Assembly (NCBI GenBank): GCA_025617375.2 | Contig: JAMYGW020000009.1 | Span: 434,001 to 498,000, forward strand | Length of the DNA stretch: 64,000 bases | Direction of reading: 5' to 3' | Source of the DNA: Acarospora socialis | Lineage: Eukaryota > Ascomycota > Lecanoromycetes > Acarosporales > Acarosporaceae | Program-made: the position numbers and the translations under genes | Shown: positions 45,609 to 56,878 of the stretch, one piece after another | Position numbering within the stretch: position 1 is the stretch's first letter | How the letters are laid out: every line of letters begins with the position of its first letter | The notes under the pieces: generated by a model | The model's input: the letters and a program-made list of their open reading frames with translations, nothing else | What the model was told of the DNA's origin: nothing | The model's database searches: none

Positions 45609-45692
45609 CACACCTAAACCCACGCCTAAACTCACATCTAAGTCCAAGCCTAAACTCATGTGTAAACTCATGTCTAAACTCATGTCTAAACT
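45609..45692. repeat. 12-bp tandem repeats inside left MITE arm
   Basis: Seven head-to-tail copies of a 12-bp unit, about CATGTCTAAACT or CACGCCTAAACC, fill 84 bp. The last two copies are identical. Confidence 0.88.
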
Positions 45693-45810
45693 TCATTAAA
45701 ACATAATTTCAACATAACTTTTCTGAATGAAAGCAGAAGTGAAATTTGTATGAAAATTCAAATATAATCTACAGAGAATTCTACATGCGATGAATGTGAC
45801 TTGAAATGTT

Positions 45811-45870
45811 GATTTAGGTGTGGATTTAAGTGTGGGTTTGGGCGTGGGTTTAGGCATGAGTTTAGGTGCA
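45811..45870. repeat. 12-bp tandem repeats inside right MITE arm, inverted
   Basis: Five copies of the same 12-bp unit in reverse orientation (about GGTTTAGGCGTG on the plus strand) mirror the left-arm array. Copy number differs between arms (seven against five). Confidence 0.88.
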
Positions 45871-45987
45871 ATAAGCCTAGAACCACTGTCTGATTAGGCG
45901 GGCTGTACAGGTAAAAATTCAGTGGTGTACTTCATCTGGTTACTTTTTCGCTTCCCCATCATTTTCGCTTAATCCTAGAAGACGTTA

Positions 45988-46416
45988 GTGGCCTGCTCGA
46001 TTGTTGAAGCGAAAGCGGTAAGACCATATTGCCAGGTCTTAAGAGGTATTGATCAAGAGTACAGAACAAGATGTGCAAAGCCTCGCATACGGCACAGCAT
46101 TCATTACCTCAAAGAAGCCAACTCTGCGAAGGCACCTACCCAACGTATATCAAGTACCTCGCGGCCGACGCCACCTACGCCCAGAAGACAAGAACATGAT
46201 AACCATCGTTCCTCCTAGACCGCAACCCGCGCATAGTGCACTCCTGTACTACACCTTTACAGTTTCTAGGCTTTCTGCTCGAGCACCATCTGGCTCGCGT
46301 CCACGACCAGATAGGCCTGCCGCAGCCTGATTCTCAACCTACACGTCTCCATGCACAGTTTCCTTCACTATGCCATCTGCTCTCAACTTTTCGCTCCAAA
46401 GAATGATGAGCTTAGC
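45988..46416. other. no gene supported
   Basis: A 429-bp stretch between the MITE and a gene remnant. Short open frames show no family resemblance. Confidence 0.35.
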
Positions 46417-46680
46417 CTAATACTCCTTGAAAATCTCGTCGACATAGTCCATTGGCGATTGCTCATACCAGTCTGATTGGGGAGGGGTGAACGTTGAGAA
46501 CTGCTCGGCTTTTGCTCGAGGGTCATCTTCGTGTAATCCGCACTGAAGAGCAAATTCGGGTCTCAGGCCCTGCTGGACGCCCTTTTTGATGTAACCCTCT
46601 GCGAATACTCCAATGTCAGCTGTTCTGTTAACGAATACATTGCACCCAGGTTTACGGAGTAGTGAGCGGTAGCTAATCTT
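46417..46680 (-). pseudogene. partial C-terminal exon of an unrecognised gene
   Basis: On the minus strand an open stretch of about 87 codons ends at a stop at 46417-46419. It is preceded by a good acceptor (GTTGTCGCAG at about 46681-46690). The translation looks like genuine protein: SYRSLLRKPGCNVFVNRT, ADIGVFAEGYIKKGVQQGLR, PEFALQCGLHEDDPRAKAEQ, then PPQSDWYEQSPMDYVDEIFK. I cannot find a matching upstream exon or start, so the front of the gene seems lost or too diverged. I do not recognise the family. Confidence 0.5.
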
Positions 46681-46690
46681 CCTGCGACAA

Positions 46691-47307
46691 CATATCTGAC
46701 CGACACAACTAGCGTTCTACCAACAATCCATTCCCCCTATTCCACTGTGGCTGTTAAGCTATCTCTGTGTGGACGTTGCACTGGGCTAGATTTACTTGAG
46801 TATTACGCTTATAGTTCTATTTGTGATTCTTTTCGAGCTTGCGACATCGATGATTTGTTTGTCAAACACGATCTGCTTTCAGTTCGAGCTGTCTAACCTG
46901 CCAGCAAGCGCTGAGAGATGAGATTGAACTGCATATTGCATTGAATTCAATTGGCTCAGAATGTTTTATCCACGGCCCTCTAAGCCCTATCCATATATTT
47001 AGCTGGGACGAAACAACCGCAAGTTTGAAGATGCAACGCGCGGCTCCTTGACATGGCACACAAGAGATTTAGGTCTCTACTGCTTCGAATCGTCGGATTG
47101 GTCAATTAAACCTTGCCAGGCGATTCTAGGGACGCGGCTTCGAAAACGGCTCCAGGGTGTGCTGCTACATCTATTTGTTCGGCGTCTTGGTTCTAATAAG
47201 AGACGCAAGATTCACCGAGGGCTCCTTGAGATGTTGCCTATAAAGAGCTCCAGGAATTCTCTGGAAAAAAGATGTCTCTATACTCATCGTGCCCTTGCTC
47301 ATCATGC
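46691..47307. other. no gene supported
   Basis: The stretch separates two gene remnants of opposite strand. It may hold decayed upstream exons of the minus-strand remnant, but I cannot read any. Confidence 0.3.
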
Positions 47308-48130
47308 CTAGAAGATCAGAGAGTCGAAGTCGCGCATACAGTCGTTCTCCTTCGCCCGACTATGGGCCAAGTCACCGCTATGTTGAAGACGCTTAGGAGT
47401 ACTCCGAGATCGTCGAGGTTGCTCCCCGGTATACAACTCCCCCTGGCAGTACCAGGGGCAAGAACTAGTAAGCCTGCGGTGTCTTCCGGATTTGGGAAAT
47501 ATGCAATGGAACTACCTCACTAACATCTTACGTTCTATTACTACAGTGCTCCAGCCGGACTGAAACGAACCATCTACCGCGGGTCCGATAAGGGCTGGGC
47601 GAATCAATACGTGAACACCAACGCAAGCAGTTTCATCACCACAGAACGAGCCGGAGACTTCCACTTCAATCGGGACGCTGCCTACTTTACATACGATAAG
47701 AACTATGCCCGAAATGTGCTTCATCAGACGGTGCTGTGATTGAGCAGAGAGTTCCTCGTGAGTTCTTGATGGACAGTTATACATTTGACGATACTCCAGA
47801 TGATGGTTGGTACGAGGTGAGCTCAATTGTCGAACCTTGATCCAAGGAACACATATGCATAATAGACTGACCACATCGCAGTTTGTGGAGAGCAACAGGC
47901 TACGGAAACCGGCACCTGGCAAGTTAAGGCCTATACAAAAGAGGGACATCATTGAAGGCCCGATTGCGGAGGTCTCCAATGGGAAATTCAGAAGCCGTCC
48001 GGTCCCACGGGAAGTTTACAACCCAGTGAGAATACGTCAGCAGGTGGCGTTCCTAGGTGATACACTTGAGGAACTCACTATATACCCGAAGAGAAGTGTT
48101 AGCCTTAGCCCTCCCCGAGGCAGACGATGA
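47308..48130 (+). pseudogene. broken gene of ADP-ribosyltransferase-like appearance (fossil)
   Basis: The gene begins with a Ser/Arg-rich start (MPRRSESRSRAYSRSPSPDY) at about 47308. A splice leads into a compact domain with IYRGSDKGWANQYVNTNASS, FITTERAGDFHFNRDAAYFT and later FDDTPDDGWYEFVESNR. It ends with a basic tail stopping at 48130. An Arg in YRG, a Ser/Thr triplet in SSFITT, and acidic residues near the end are reminiscent of ADP-ribosyltransferase folds, but this is pattern resemblance only. The copy looks broken, with about two breaks, and is best treated as a fossil. Confidence 0.5.
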
Positions 48131-48616
48131 TCACCCTAGCAGAATTCCCAGCTGAACCTTTCACCGTTCTTGAAGCTCTTCAAATGTACCCCTAGCTCCT
48201 ATACACCATCGCTTTTCTTCAGAGAAGCACTGTAAATGTCAACTGCTATTCATAGCGTCGGGTCTGGTCGGGATTGTCGTAGCCGCAGCTCTGCTTATAG
48301 CATGCGTCTTTTCGCATACTCATTTCTTGTTCATGTGTCTTGCTTGTTCATAGCGTTGCTGGCACTCTCTGTCATTTCTTTATAAGCTATCGATACTGGA
48401 GTTGATAATAATGTTTCTATGACATCAGTCCATCAGAAAATAAGAGATTTGCTCCTATCAATATTCACTTACAATGACTCTGCCTATACCGTTTTGATTC
48501 CCATCCTTGACCTCCATCCGTTAGAACGTACCCAAGACTGTATGACGCCTTTTCCACCCACCCACCGCAAGTCCGTAAACCACACCCATAAAAGGAACCA
48601 GTAATTCGATTGAGAA
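48131..48616. other. intergenic, ALKBH6 promoter
   Basis: The 486 bases carry no recognisable gene and end at the ALKBH6 start. Confidence 0.4.
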
Positions 48617-49467
48617 ATGAACGACACAACCGATAGAACCACCGAACCAGTGCCCTTACCGCGCAGCCTACAAGACGCAACCATCACCGCCCTCCCACCA
48701 ACAGCATACTACATCCCCAACTTCATCACCCCCGCCGAAGAAGCCTTCCTCCTGCACAAGGTCCGTCCCCTCCCCCACCTTTCCCAAACCACCCCTTATC
48801 CCCCATTCCCACCCCCCTTCCCACGCCCTCTCTAAACACCCCTCCACAGATCTCCGCCGCCCCCCTCCCCCACTGGACGCACCTCTCTCACCGCCGCCTG
48901 CAAACCTACCCCTCCACACTAACCCCGCACACACACACGCTCCTCTCCTCCCCGCTCCCCGCCTGGCTCACAGACCCGATCGTCCCGCGCCTCGCCGCCC
49001 TCGGCGTCTTCGACCGCAGCCCGCACGGCGCGCCGAACCACGTGCTCGTGAACGAGTACAAGCCCGGCCAGGGCATCATGCCGCACGAGGACGGGGACGC
49101 GTACGCGCCGGTCGTGGCGACGGTGAGCTTGGGGGCGGTGGGGGTGTTGGATGTTTATGCTAAGGGTGATCTTACGGGGGTTGATGGGGAGAGGGAGGAG
49201 GAGCCGAGGTGGCGGATCGTGCAGGAACGGGGGAGTTTGTTGGTTACGGGCGGGGAGCTATATGCGGGGTTTTTGCATGGGATTCGGGGGGTGGTTGTTG
49301 ATGAGGGGTTGGGGAAGGAGGGGGTGGTGAATTGGGGGCTGCTGGGGGATCGCGGGCAGTTTGAAGGGGGGAGGTGCGTGAGGGGGACGAGGGTTAGTTT
49401 GACGTTTCGGGATGTCTTGCGGGTGAAGAGGGTTGCGGGGGGGTTGGGGTTCCTTGGGAAGAGGTGA
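48617..49467 (+). CDS. ALKBH6: AlkB homologue 6-type 2-oxoglutarate/Fe(II) dioxygenase
   Basis: Two exons: 48617-48760 and 48850-49467 (253 aa). The AlkB fold is recognised from YYIPNFITPAEEAFLLHKIS, PNHVLVNEYKPGQGI, the iron motif HxD in MPHEDGDAY, the distal His in FLHGI, and the 2-oxoglutarate-binding Arg region in RVSLTFRDVLRVKR. ALKBH6 is an orphan AlkB member linked to nucleic-acid demethylation or tolerance of alkylation damage; its substrate is not settled. The second exon is very GC-rich, with long G-runs on the coding strand, unlike the AT-rich region just upstream. Confidence 0.92.
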
Positions 49468-49550
49468 GGGCTAGCGGGGAGCGGCGGGCAGGGGTTGTCA
49501 GGTTTCAGGTCATGAAGCGCGGGAGGTTGTGGTATTCATTGGTTTGGAGG

Positions 49551-50604
49551 TTAGAAGATAAAAGGTATCATCCTCCATCTCCCGGCAACGCTTTCCTTCC
49601 CGAACTTCGCCTCGTACCATTCCTTGCTCGCGTCTGCTGTTATGCGTAGGTTGACCGTTACAAAGATCAAAGCCGCCAGGATGGTCTTGTTGGTCAATTC
49701 TCCTTCGGGTGCTGCGATTAGTGCCATTGACAGGTATATCAGACACTCTGCAGTGTAATGCGGGCAGATCAACCGTTGGAAAGCTGGATGTGTTGGAAGG
49801 GTATACTTCGGAAGAGAAGCGAGGTATTTGTGGCAGTCATGCTGAACACCCGAGGCGATGAGAAATACGGGGACGCAGCACATGGTCCGCAAAGAAGGCG
49901 GTGATATAGAGAAGGCAGAGGAGATCCCGCTGGTAGCGAGAGCGGCTGTGGTCGGTTGTTTAGAGCAGGGTTACGGAGCTGGAAGCGGAGTGTACACGCA
50001 CGGATGCCTTCTACCCAGACTGCCACACTCATGGCCACATAAAACGCAATCCCAATCAGCCAGTGGCCAATCCACATCTGTGCCTGAGATGGCTTTGCCA
50101 AGGTTATAGACTCATATAGGCGTCGGATGCCTTGCACGATCATCAGTGACCATGTCAAGGCAACCTTCACACAGGACATGGATGGCGCATCAACGGCACC
50201 CGAATATAACGTGACTATCGAGGCAAAGGCACGGCCGTTTATCAAAATCTGGACACACCAGAATATCGATGAGACAACGGAGACGATGTAGAAGTGGGTG
50301 AAATAGCCATGTGGGAGCCGGTATGTCGACAAGTGATCGAGAAGACCATCGATTCCGTTGCCGGAGCCCTCAGGCATAGAACCATTCAAGACGGACTGGC
50401 TGACGTCAACGCCGTCCTTAGATGTTGGTTGCAGAGCTCGGGAACCATAAGCCAAAAACCGAGTACGAAGTGCCGGAGTGAACCTGATGAGGAGGGTCTT
50501 TGGGATTATGATCAGGACTGTGGAAGAGTAGATTGGTGTTTGTGGAGGTGTACCGTTGACGCTGCTATCAGGAAGAAGGTCCTAACCGCCTGTGCAGGAT
50601 CCAT
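49551..50604 (-). CDS. DFG10: polyprenal/polyprenol reductase (DFG10/SRD5A3 family)
   Basis: Three exons on the minus strand: 50561-50604, 50002-50483, 49551-49945 (305 aa). It is a polytopic membrane protein. Recognisable steroid-5-alpha-reductase features are LRTRFLAYGSRALQP, GYFTHFYIVSVVSSIFWCVQ, QGIRRLYESI, GVQHDCHKYLASL, FQRLICPHYTAECLIYLSMA, and the C-terminal ADASKEWYEAKFG typical of this superfamily. In yeast Dfg10 acts in the ER in making dolichol from polyprenol, which is needed for N-glycosylation. Both introns rejoin in phase (IAA-FTPALRT and VEGI-P-ALATSG). It is divergent from the HOS4-like gene. Confidence 0.92.
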
Positions 50605-51336
50605 GGCGGGAGGTCAGAGAACCTCAAGGGTCACAGTAAACATGCACTTGTATTCCGATCAATAAACTCGTTGACATCTCTACGTCAAGAGAGAAGCTTT
50701 GAACGGAATTCACCCCAACAGATCTCACAGTCTTGTCGCCAGCTTTAGTTGGGGGTTGGTAAGGGACAAGTAGCTTGATCCAACAGATAATCAATCCTTA
50801 TCATGCTGATCATTCGTGTAACCCCCATACCTTAGAGGTAGTGTAAGCTGAGTCGAGCTGAAAGCTGAAAGCTGATTGCCGATTGCTGATTGGAGGTGGG
50901 AGGTTGCTGCCTTGAATCTGGTGGGACTGGTCCAATGAAAGTGAATGAAAAGGGGGAGACTGCTCGTACAAAAGCGGGGCTCTGCCACCTTCCTCACCAA
51001 TCAGCATCCACGCTTTGCTATAGTTAAGGTACTCCCCTCGAAACCAAAGTCCCTCTTCCCGCCCGTTTTACTTGCGACCGGGAGATCACAGCTCGCATCA
51101 TCCTTTCACCATACCCACGATTTCAACTAAGACATACCTCCTGGTGTGAATGATTCCAGAGTTCTAGCGCGCATCGGAATATCTCTATCGAATCTTGTGA
51201 AGGCTTTGCGAATCGGCTGATAATCACCTTTCAGGCAAGGACTCGAAGGATTCCTTGTCCAATAAGCTTCGATCGCATTCCAGCCAAGACGGCTCAGCAT
51301 GAAGGCAAGCAGGTCGCCGAATTGGCATCCAGTCTT
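50605..51336. promoter_or_regulatory. divergent DFG10/HOS4-like intergenic region
   Basis: About 730 bp. Near 50857-50895 a GCTGAAA/GCTGATTG word repeats several times and includes inverted CCAAT (ATTGG). From about 51235 two frames look protein-like, so part of this space may be the N-terminal coding exon of the next gene. Confidence 0.45.
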
Positions 51337-54300
51337 ATGAGCAATGCGGAGACATCGGTCGCGGTACCGACTGTGGAAAAGTCCTTGAATGGCGACATCA
51401 TTGTGGATGATGCAGTTAGTCGCGATGGGACACTTGAGCAAATGAGGTCCTCACCGCCAGCAGTTGTAGAGGAACGCACTACAGCCGACAATGGCCACGT
51501 TGCTCCGGAAGCCTCGACCGCCAAGAGTGACTCGGAAGCGGAGACCATAGTTTTACCGGGTAAAGAAGAGGAGAACAGCAACATGGCTGAGACGATCAGG
51601 CACGGTAGTGGAAACGCCAACAACACCGAAAGGGACGTAGAGATGCTGGATGTTGTGATGGTCGAGGAACGAAAAGACCAGGTCAACGATCGGAACACGA
51701 TCCATTCCGGCAAGCGCAAGAGGACCAAGCACATCAAGGCGGAAAGTGCCATCCCTGAGGGCGGCAACTCCAGCGCACTGAGCTCAATCCAATCCTCGCC
51801 GGCACATGGCGCCCAATTCTCGAGGAAAGCGGACTCGGACTCGGGGGGCTCACGGTCGTCGCCGCCACAAGTATCCAAAGAGCGCACCCAGTCGCTACAA
51901 GCCAAATCACGGAAGCGAAAGCTCGATGAGGAAGCTTCGGACAATGAGGCCGGCCGACGTAGGACCCGGCGACAACAAAGTGCCGAGTACGCTGTCAACA
52001 ACGAGCGTCGCGAAACACGAAGTACGACTCAACAACCCACGCACCAACCTTCTCAAGACCGCTCTTTATCACCCCATCCAAGATGGCATCGACGAACATT
52101 GTCTACACAGTCCACACAGTCACAAGCTCCAGGCAACAAGAAAAGAAAGGCTCCACCACCTTTGCTGACGATGCATGAGAGGAATCAGTCCGAAGACAGA
52201 CAATCGGACACTTCTTCCGCGAGTGGATCCCCCCGTCCCTCGGCTTACTTGCGGCGAATTGCATCGGGGGATACTAATGCGATGTCGCCAGCCAAGATGC
52301 CGCACAAGAAGCACCGAGATCAAAACGGCAGGACGTGGCTAGCTCGCGCATGCGCCGCGCTTGAAATCGATCATGCCCGAGCTCGACTGAAGGAAAGGCC
52401 CGAAGATTTGAACATCGAAGACAACGCAGGCAACACCCCTCTGCAAATTGCTGCCCTCGAGGGCTGCGCGCCTATCGTGAAGCTACTGTTGGAAGCGGGA
52501 TGCGATTTCGAGTGTAGAAACATTGACAGAGATACGCCGTTGATTGATGCGGTCGAGAACGGCCACTTGGAGGTTGTCCAGTTGCTGCTGGATGCTGGCG
52601 CCAACCCGCGTCAAGGCAACGCTAAGGGGGAAGATCCTCTGGATCTCTTGAAGGCGGATAAAGACAACTACGAAGGCATCAAAGAAGCACTCCTGTCCGC
52701 CAAGGCAAAGGATACCTTACGCAGGCAATCCGAAGACCAAACCGGTCATGTCGGCACCGCCAAAGAAACGGCGTCTCAAGCTGGCTCTGCTACCAGCCCT
52801 CGCGAGTCTCCTCCTACCCACGCTGCGCGAAGCCCTCCGCCAACATCCGGGATAGCGCCGCGACGAAGGACGGTACGTAGCGAGGCGACAAGGAACGACC
52901 TCCTGTGGATGAAGCCAACTCCAGAGAATCTTCGGGATCGAGCAGGGAAAGGCGATATGGCCGGTGTAGGGACGATATTGAACGTGCTCAATAGAGCAGA
53001 TACGGAGTCTTTGATTGCAGCAGCAAGAGGCGGACACGACGAAGTCATCCAATTGCTCTTGGGAATGGGCAATGCTGACGCAGATCCTTACCCGCTACAA
53101 TCAGCGACGTACAAGCCGGGCTACAACACACCCATGCTCGCGGCAATTGGCCGGGGAAATGATAAGGTGATCCAACTGCTCTTGGCTCAACCAAACTTTG
53201 ATCCTACGGGGCGCGATCACCGAGGTCTTGCATATCATGAGATTGCCAAAGAACGACAAGGTTTCAATTGGGAAAAAGAGTATGACATATTGAAGCAAGC
53301 ATTCGATAAACAGGCCAGCAAGGGTCGCAAGGGCCGCAAGAGTGATCTGGATTCACCACGTAAACAACGAGAAAAGGGCAACATTTCAAGACGCAACAGT
53401 ACTGCCGAGTCAACCACAGCAAAATCGCATACGGTTAAGCTCAAAAGTCCGCATCTGGTCACGAATGAGAACCTTTCCAAAGGGTCTCATCCATCAAAAG
53501 ACACTAAACTCGACCCTCACGACCGATCGAAAAATATCCCACTGAAAGCATACAAGCACCCTGAAATGCACGGAGACAGTAGCAGGGAACAATCGGTGGT
53601 TGTGTCAGACCAAGAGTCCATCTCATTGCCGCCACCGAAAAGCAAGATTAAGTCTAGCAGGTCTCAAAGTGACGCAGCCACAGCCATGGATTTAGAAACA
53701 GTGAAGCCGAGGCGGAAATTGGTATCTGGGAAGGTCTTGAAGTCAGACCAAGAAAGGAAGCGACGAGCCAGCAACGTTTCCTCCACTTCTTCGTCATCGT
53801 CACTCGGCAAAGACGGTACCATCAGCGACAGGGCCGGTGCACAACATCCAAGGGTCAAGAAGGAAGATTCTCGTCCTAGGTTGACTGCCATTCGTCCCGA
53901 GAATCCAAAAGATCCACAACGGGATAGTGTCAGCCTATACAGATCACGGTCACAGGAGTCTGTTTCCCGGAAGGGCTCAGTTGGTGGCACTGCACAGAAA
54001 AAGCGAAGGATGGTTAACATTGAAGTAAACGAGATTGGAAGTATTCACATTACGGATCAAACAGACCAGCCTAGACGTGTTCAGGTAGCGAATATGATCC
54101 GATTACCAGAGCCACCAGTGAATCCCAACATAAACGAGGTGATACCCACAAACGACCGGGACAGAGCCAACGACAAAACACTGGAAATGACCCGGAACGG
54201 GAAATCAATAGAGACAATCGAAGAGCAACGGCCCAAAAGCGAGGAACGTCAAGCAAAAGTAAAAGCAGAGGACGAAGAAGCTGAGCAGCAGCGACTAGAG

Positions 54301-55539
54301 AAAGAGCAAACTGATCGGTTGTTACGTCAGCAGACCGAAGAACTAGCTCGACGCCAAGCCGAAGCGGAGGAACAACGCCTTGCTGCGGAAGCGCAGCGCG
54401 AAAGGGAATCTCGGGCTGCTGAGTTAGAAGCCGTCCGGTTAGCTCAGTTAGCTCGTGAGGAAGAAGAGGCTCGGTTAGACGAAGAACGTCGGCTTGCGGA
54501 GGCGGAACGCCAAGCACGTATTGCTCAAGAGGAAGAAACCAGGATGGAGAAGAAGCGTCAAGAAGAGGAGAGGAAGTTTCGAGAAGAGGAGCTACAAAGG
54601 CGACAGGAAGAGCAGGAGCGCTTGAGACAAGAAGATGAGGAACGAAAACGTGCGGAACAGGAGGAACGGGAAAGGGTGTTGCGGATCCAGAGAGAAGAGG
54701 AGGAGGAAAAGTGTCGAAGGCAGGCTTTGCCCAACAGTCTTTGCAGAGCGGCTGAGCTGGATACAACTGCGGGGAAAAGTCGAGCGGAAATCATCAAATG
54801 GTTACCACTCTTCACGGTCACAACTCGTCAGCTGGACTCTACATGCGAAGAGGATGTCGCGAGCGATAAATGGATTCCGAATTTCCAAGCGGCTCCGGTA
54901 CTTGCAATCAAGGACCTGGAGTTGTCGCAATGTAAGTACAATCTCAAATCCTTCACCAGCACTTTCACAAGGTTCGACCGGGACGGAGACCTCACTTGTA
55001 CAGTCAACACTCTGGGGTTGGAGATAGTGAATACTGACTGGACACTGTAGACACTGCCTGGTCAAAGCGTCCGTTCACCGACGGTGAAAGGATGTGCATA
55101 TGGCGGGTTACCAGGCGCATGTTGGCCGAGGCAGAGAAGCCAACTCCTCTGAACTCAACGATCAAGGGCCTGGTGGCACAGGATGCTGAGACGCAAACAA
55201 AGTTCTTCGCCATGGAGCATGTCTTCTGGATCAAGGTACGACATTCCTCTCATCGTACAACGCTTCTGTCCCGAGCCGGTCCTTCCTCAACCCAACAAGC
55301 TATCATAAAACGTGTGCTAACAACCCATACTGTAGCTCTCCGACTTCGAGGACACCGTCCCTCAATATCCACACCTGACTAGCCTCCATCTCCGTACTCA
55401 AGCCGCCTATCTAGATCCGCACCCTCCTCTTACAGAACGCCCCAAAGTAAATGGGGTTCACCCCATGCAGCCCGGCCTTCCGAGCACGGATGGGTCTCTT
55501 TCCAACGGCGTTCTTACTCCCAACGGCATCCATCATTAG
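51337..55539 (+). CDS. HOS4-like ankyrin protein of the SET3 histone deacetylase complex
   Basis: Exons 51337-54931, 55051-55235, 55336-55539 (1327 aa from the first usable ATG; the true N-terminus may lie upstream). Residues of about 320-480 hold ankyrin repeats (RDQNGRTWLARACAALE, DNAGNTPLQIAALEGCAPIV, DRDTPLIDAVENGHLEVVQL), and a second set follows (DTESLIAAARGGHDEVIQLL, YNTPMLAAIGRGNDKVIQLL). Between is RNDLLWMKPTPENLRDRAGK. A long, very regular Glu/Arg/Gln coiled coil lies at about residues 970-1135. The C-terminus (YTAWSKRPFTDGERMCIWRV, FFAMEHVFWIKLSDFED) is conserved in fungal Hos4-type proteins. Yeast Hos4 sits in SET3C and restrains transcription. The first two-thirds is disordered and Ser-rich. 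Confidence 0.82.
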
Positions 55540-56116
55540 CGGCGTTATTGGGAGGTGGTTGGCTTGCCTACTAGCTTGGAGATATGGCACTATTCTGGAG
55601 CTTTGTTATTGTTGAGTGTAGGATTAGCTCAGCGTCTGTGCTTAGAAATAGAGACTTTGTCCATTGTCTTTCGCTCAGCATGTCCTTTAACAATGACTTA
55701 GTTGATAGAGAAGCAGAACGGAGCATGCCATACATAAACGCAGTTTTGGATTTTGTCCCTATCAGGACTTCTCCAGAGTTCTCATTATTGGTGATTTTTC
55801 AACATCAAGGACTTAAAAGAGTTCCAGACAGTGCCTTCGTAACCTAGTCACTTAATCGCCTTCTACCGTAATGAGTGGTTTGATAGAACATCTCTGCGGA
55901 TATCCAGTTCGAAGGACTTTTTTACGTGGTCGTCATCCAAACCGTACTAGCGCCATCTAACACCCTAAGGGCACGTTCGCTTAAATTTCGACTAACGCAC
56001 AACCGCATCTCCAAAAGCCCGTCGGCACTTCCACACCCATCACTTTCCCTCTCCCCAACAACTCTCTTCGAGGACAGCCCGACAACTTCTAATCTTCACT
56101 CAATCTCACAGTCAAG
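55540..56116. promoter_or_regulatory. intergenic, eS12 promoter
   Basis: The 577 bases contain no supported gene. The last 120 bases are pyrimidine-rich, as in many ribosomal-protein gene leaders. Confidence 0.4.
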
Positions 56117-56878
56117 ATGGTAAGCCCCCCAGCCCCCCCATTCTCCTCCACCCCCCACCTCACCCCCAAACCCGCACAACACTCCCCACTAACCCCCGCC
56201 CTCCCCACAACAGTCGGACAGAGAAGAGCCCACGTCCCCGGCGCCGGCCGACGCCGACGTGCCGGCGGCCGACGAGGTCGAAGTGTCGGCCGACGCGTCC
56301 GGCGGCAAGGGCCAGATGTCGGTCCTCGACGCGCTCAAGGGCGTGCTGAAACTGGCGCTGATCCACGACGGGCTGGCGCGCGGGCTGCGCGAGGCCAGCA
56401 AGGCGCTGGACCGGCGGCAGGCGCACATGTGCGTGCTGAACGAGGCGTGCGAGGAGGAGGCCTACAAGAAGCTGGTCGTGGCGCTGTGCAGCGAGCATAA
56501 GATTCCGCTCATCAAGGTGCCGGATGGGAAGCAGTTGGGCGAGTGGGCGGGGTTGTGTGAGTTTTTCTTCTTTTTCTTCCTCTTTTTTTCTGGTGTGGTC
56601 TCGTTGTGTTTGGGGAGAGGGGCCGCTGGGGATGGGGAAGGGGTTCAGTCAGGGAGGAGTGGAGGTTGTGGCGAGGGGAGATTGGGGTTGGAGATGGTTT
56701 ATTGCGAGTTAAGGGGATGGTGGCTGACTCGGTGCGTTGTTTGGTGGCGACAGGTCAGATTGATCGCGAGGGCAATGCGCGCAAGGTGGTTAACTGCTCG
56801 TGCGTCGTTGTGAGGGATTGGGGTGAGGAGAGCCAGGAGCGCTCGATTCTGCTCAACTACTTCCAGACCGAGCAATAG
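56117..56878 (+). CDS. RPS12: 40S ribosomal protein S12 (eS12)
   Basis: Three exons: 56117-56119 (the start codon only), 56214-56556, 56754-56878 (156 aa). The protein reads [15 protein letters not shown], then [78 protein letters not shown], and the conserved end [19 protein letters not shown]. It belongs to the L7Ae-fold proteins at the small-subunit beak. Exon 2 is highly GC-rich, giving long spurious open frames on both strands. The intron right after ATG begins GTAAGC. Confidence 0.96.

Larger units (their letters stand above)
45511..45987. mobile_element. 477-bp foldback MITE with 43-bp perfect TIRs and TA ends
   Basis: A perfect inverted repeat of about 43 bp (reading TAACGTCTTCTAGGATTAAG from each end) bounds the element. 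TA at both outer edges fits a Tc1/mariner-type TA target duplication, but because it is part of the palindrome this is only consistent, not proven. Subterminal sequence (CCTAATCAGACAGTGGTT and flanks) is also inverted, so each arm is about 180 bp. The middle 120 bp is AT-rich and unpaired. No transposase frame fits inside, so it would be non-autonomous. Near-perfect TIRs suggest fairly recent movement. Confidence 0.9.

Noticed and set aside
54071-54766. 231-codon Leu/Pro-rich frame on the minus strand
   Set aside because: It is the complement of the Glu/Arg coiled coil of the HOS4-like protein.
56117-56500. Gly/Arg/Ala-rich 127-codon frame starting at the eS12 ATG
   Set aside because: It reads through the first intron in the wrong frame; GC-rich exon 2 of eS12 leaves all frames open.
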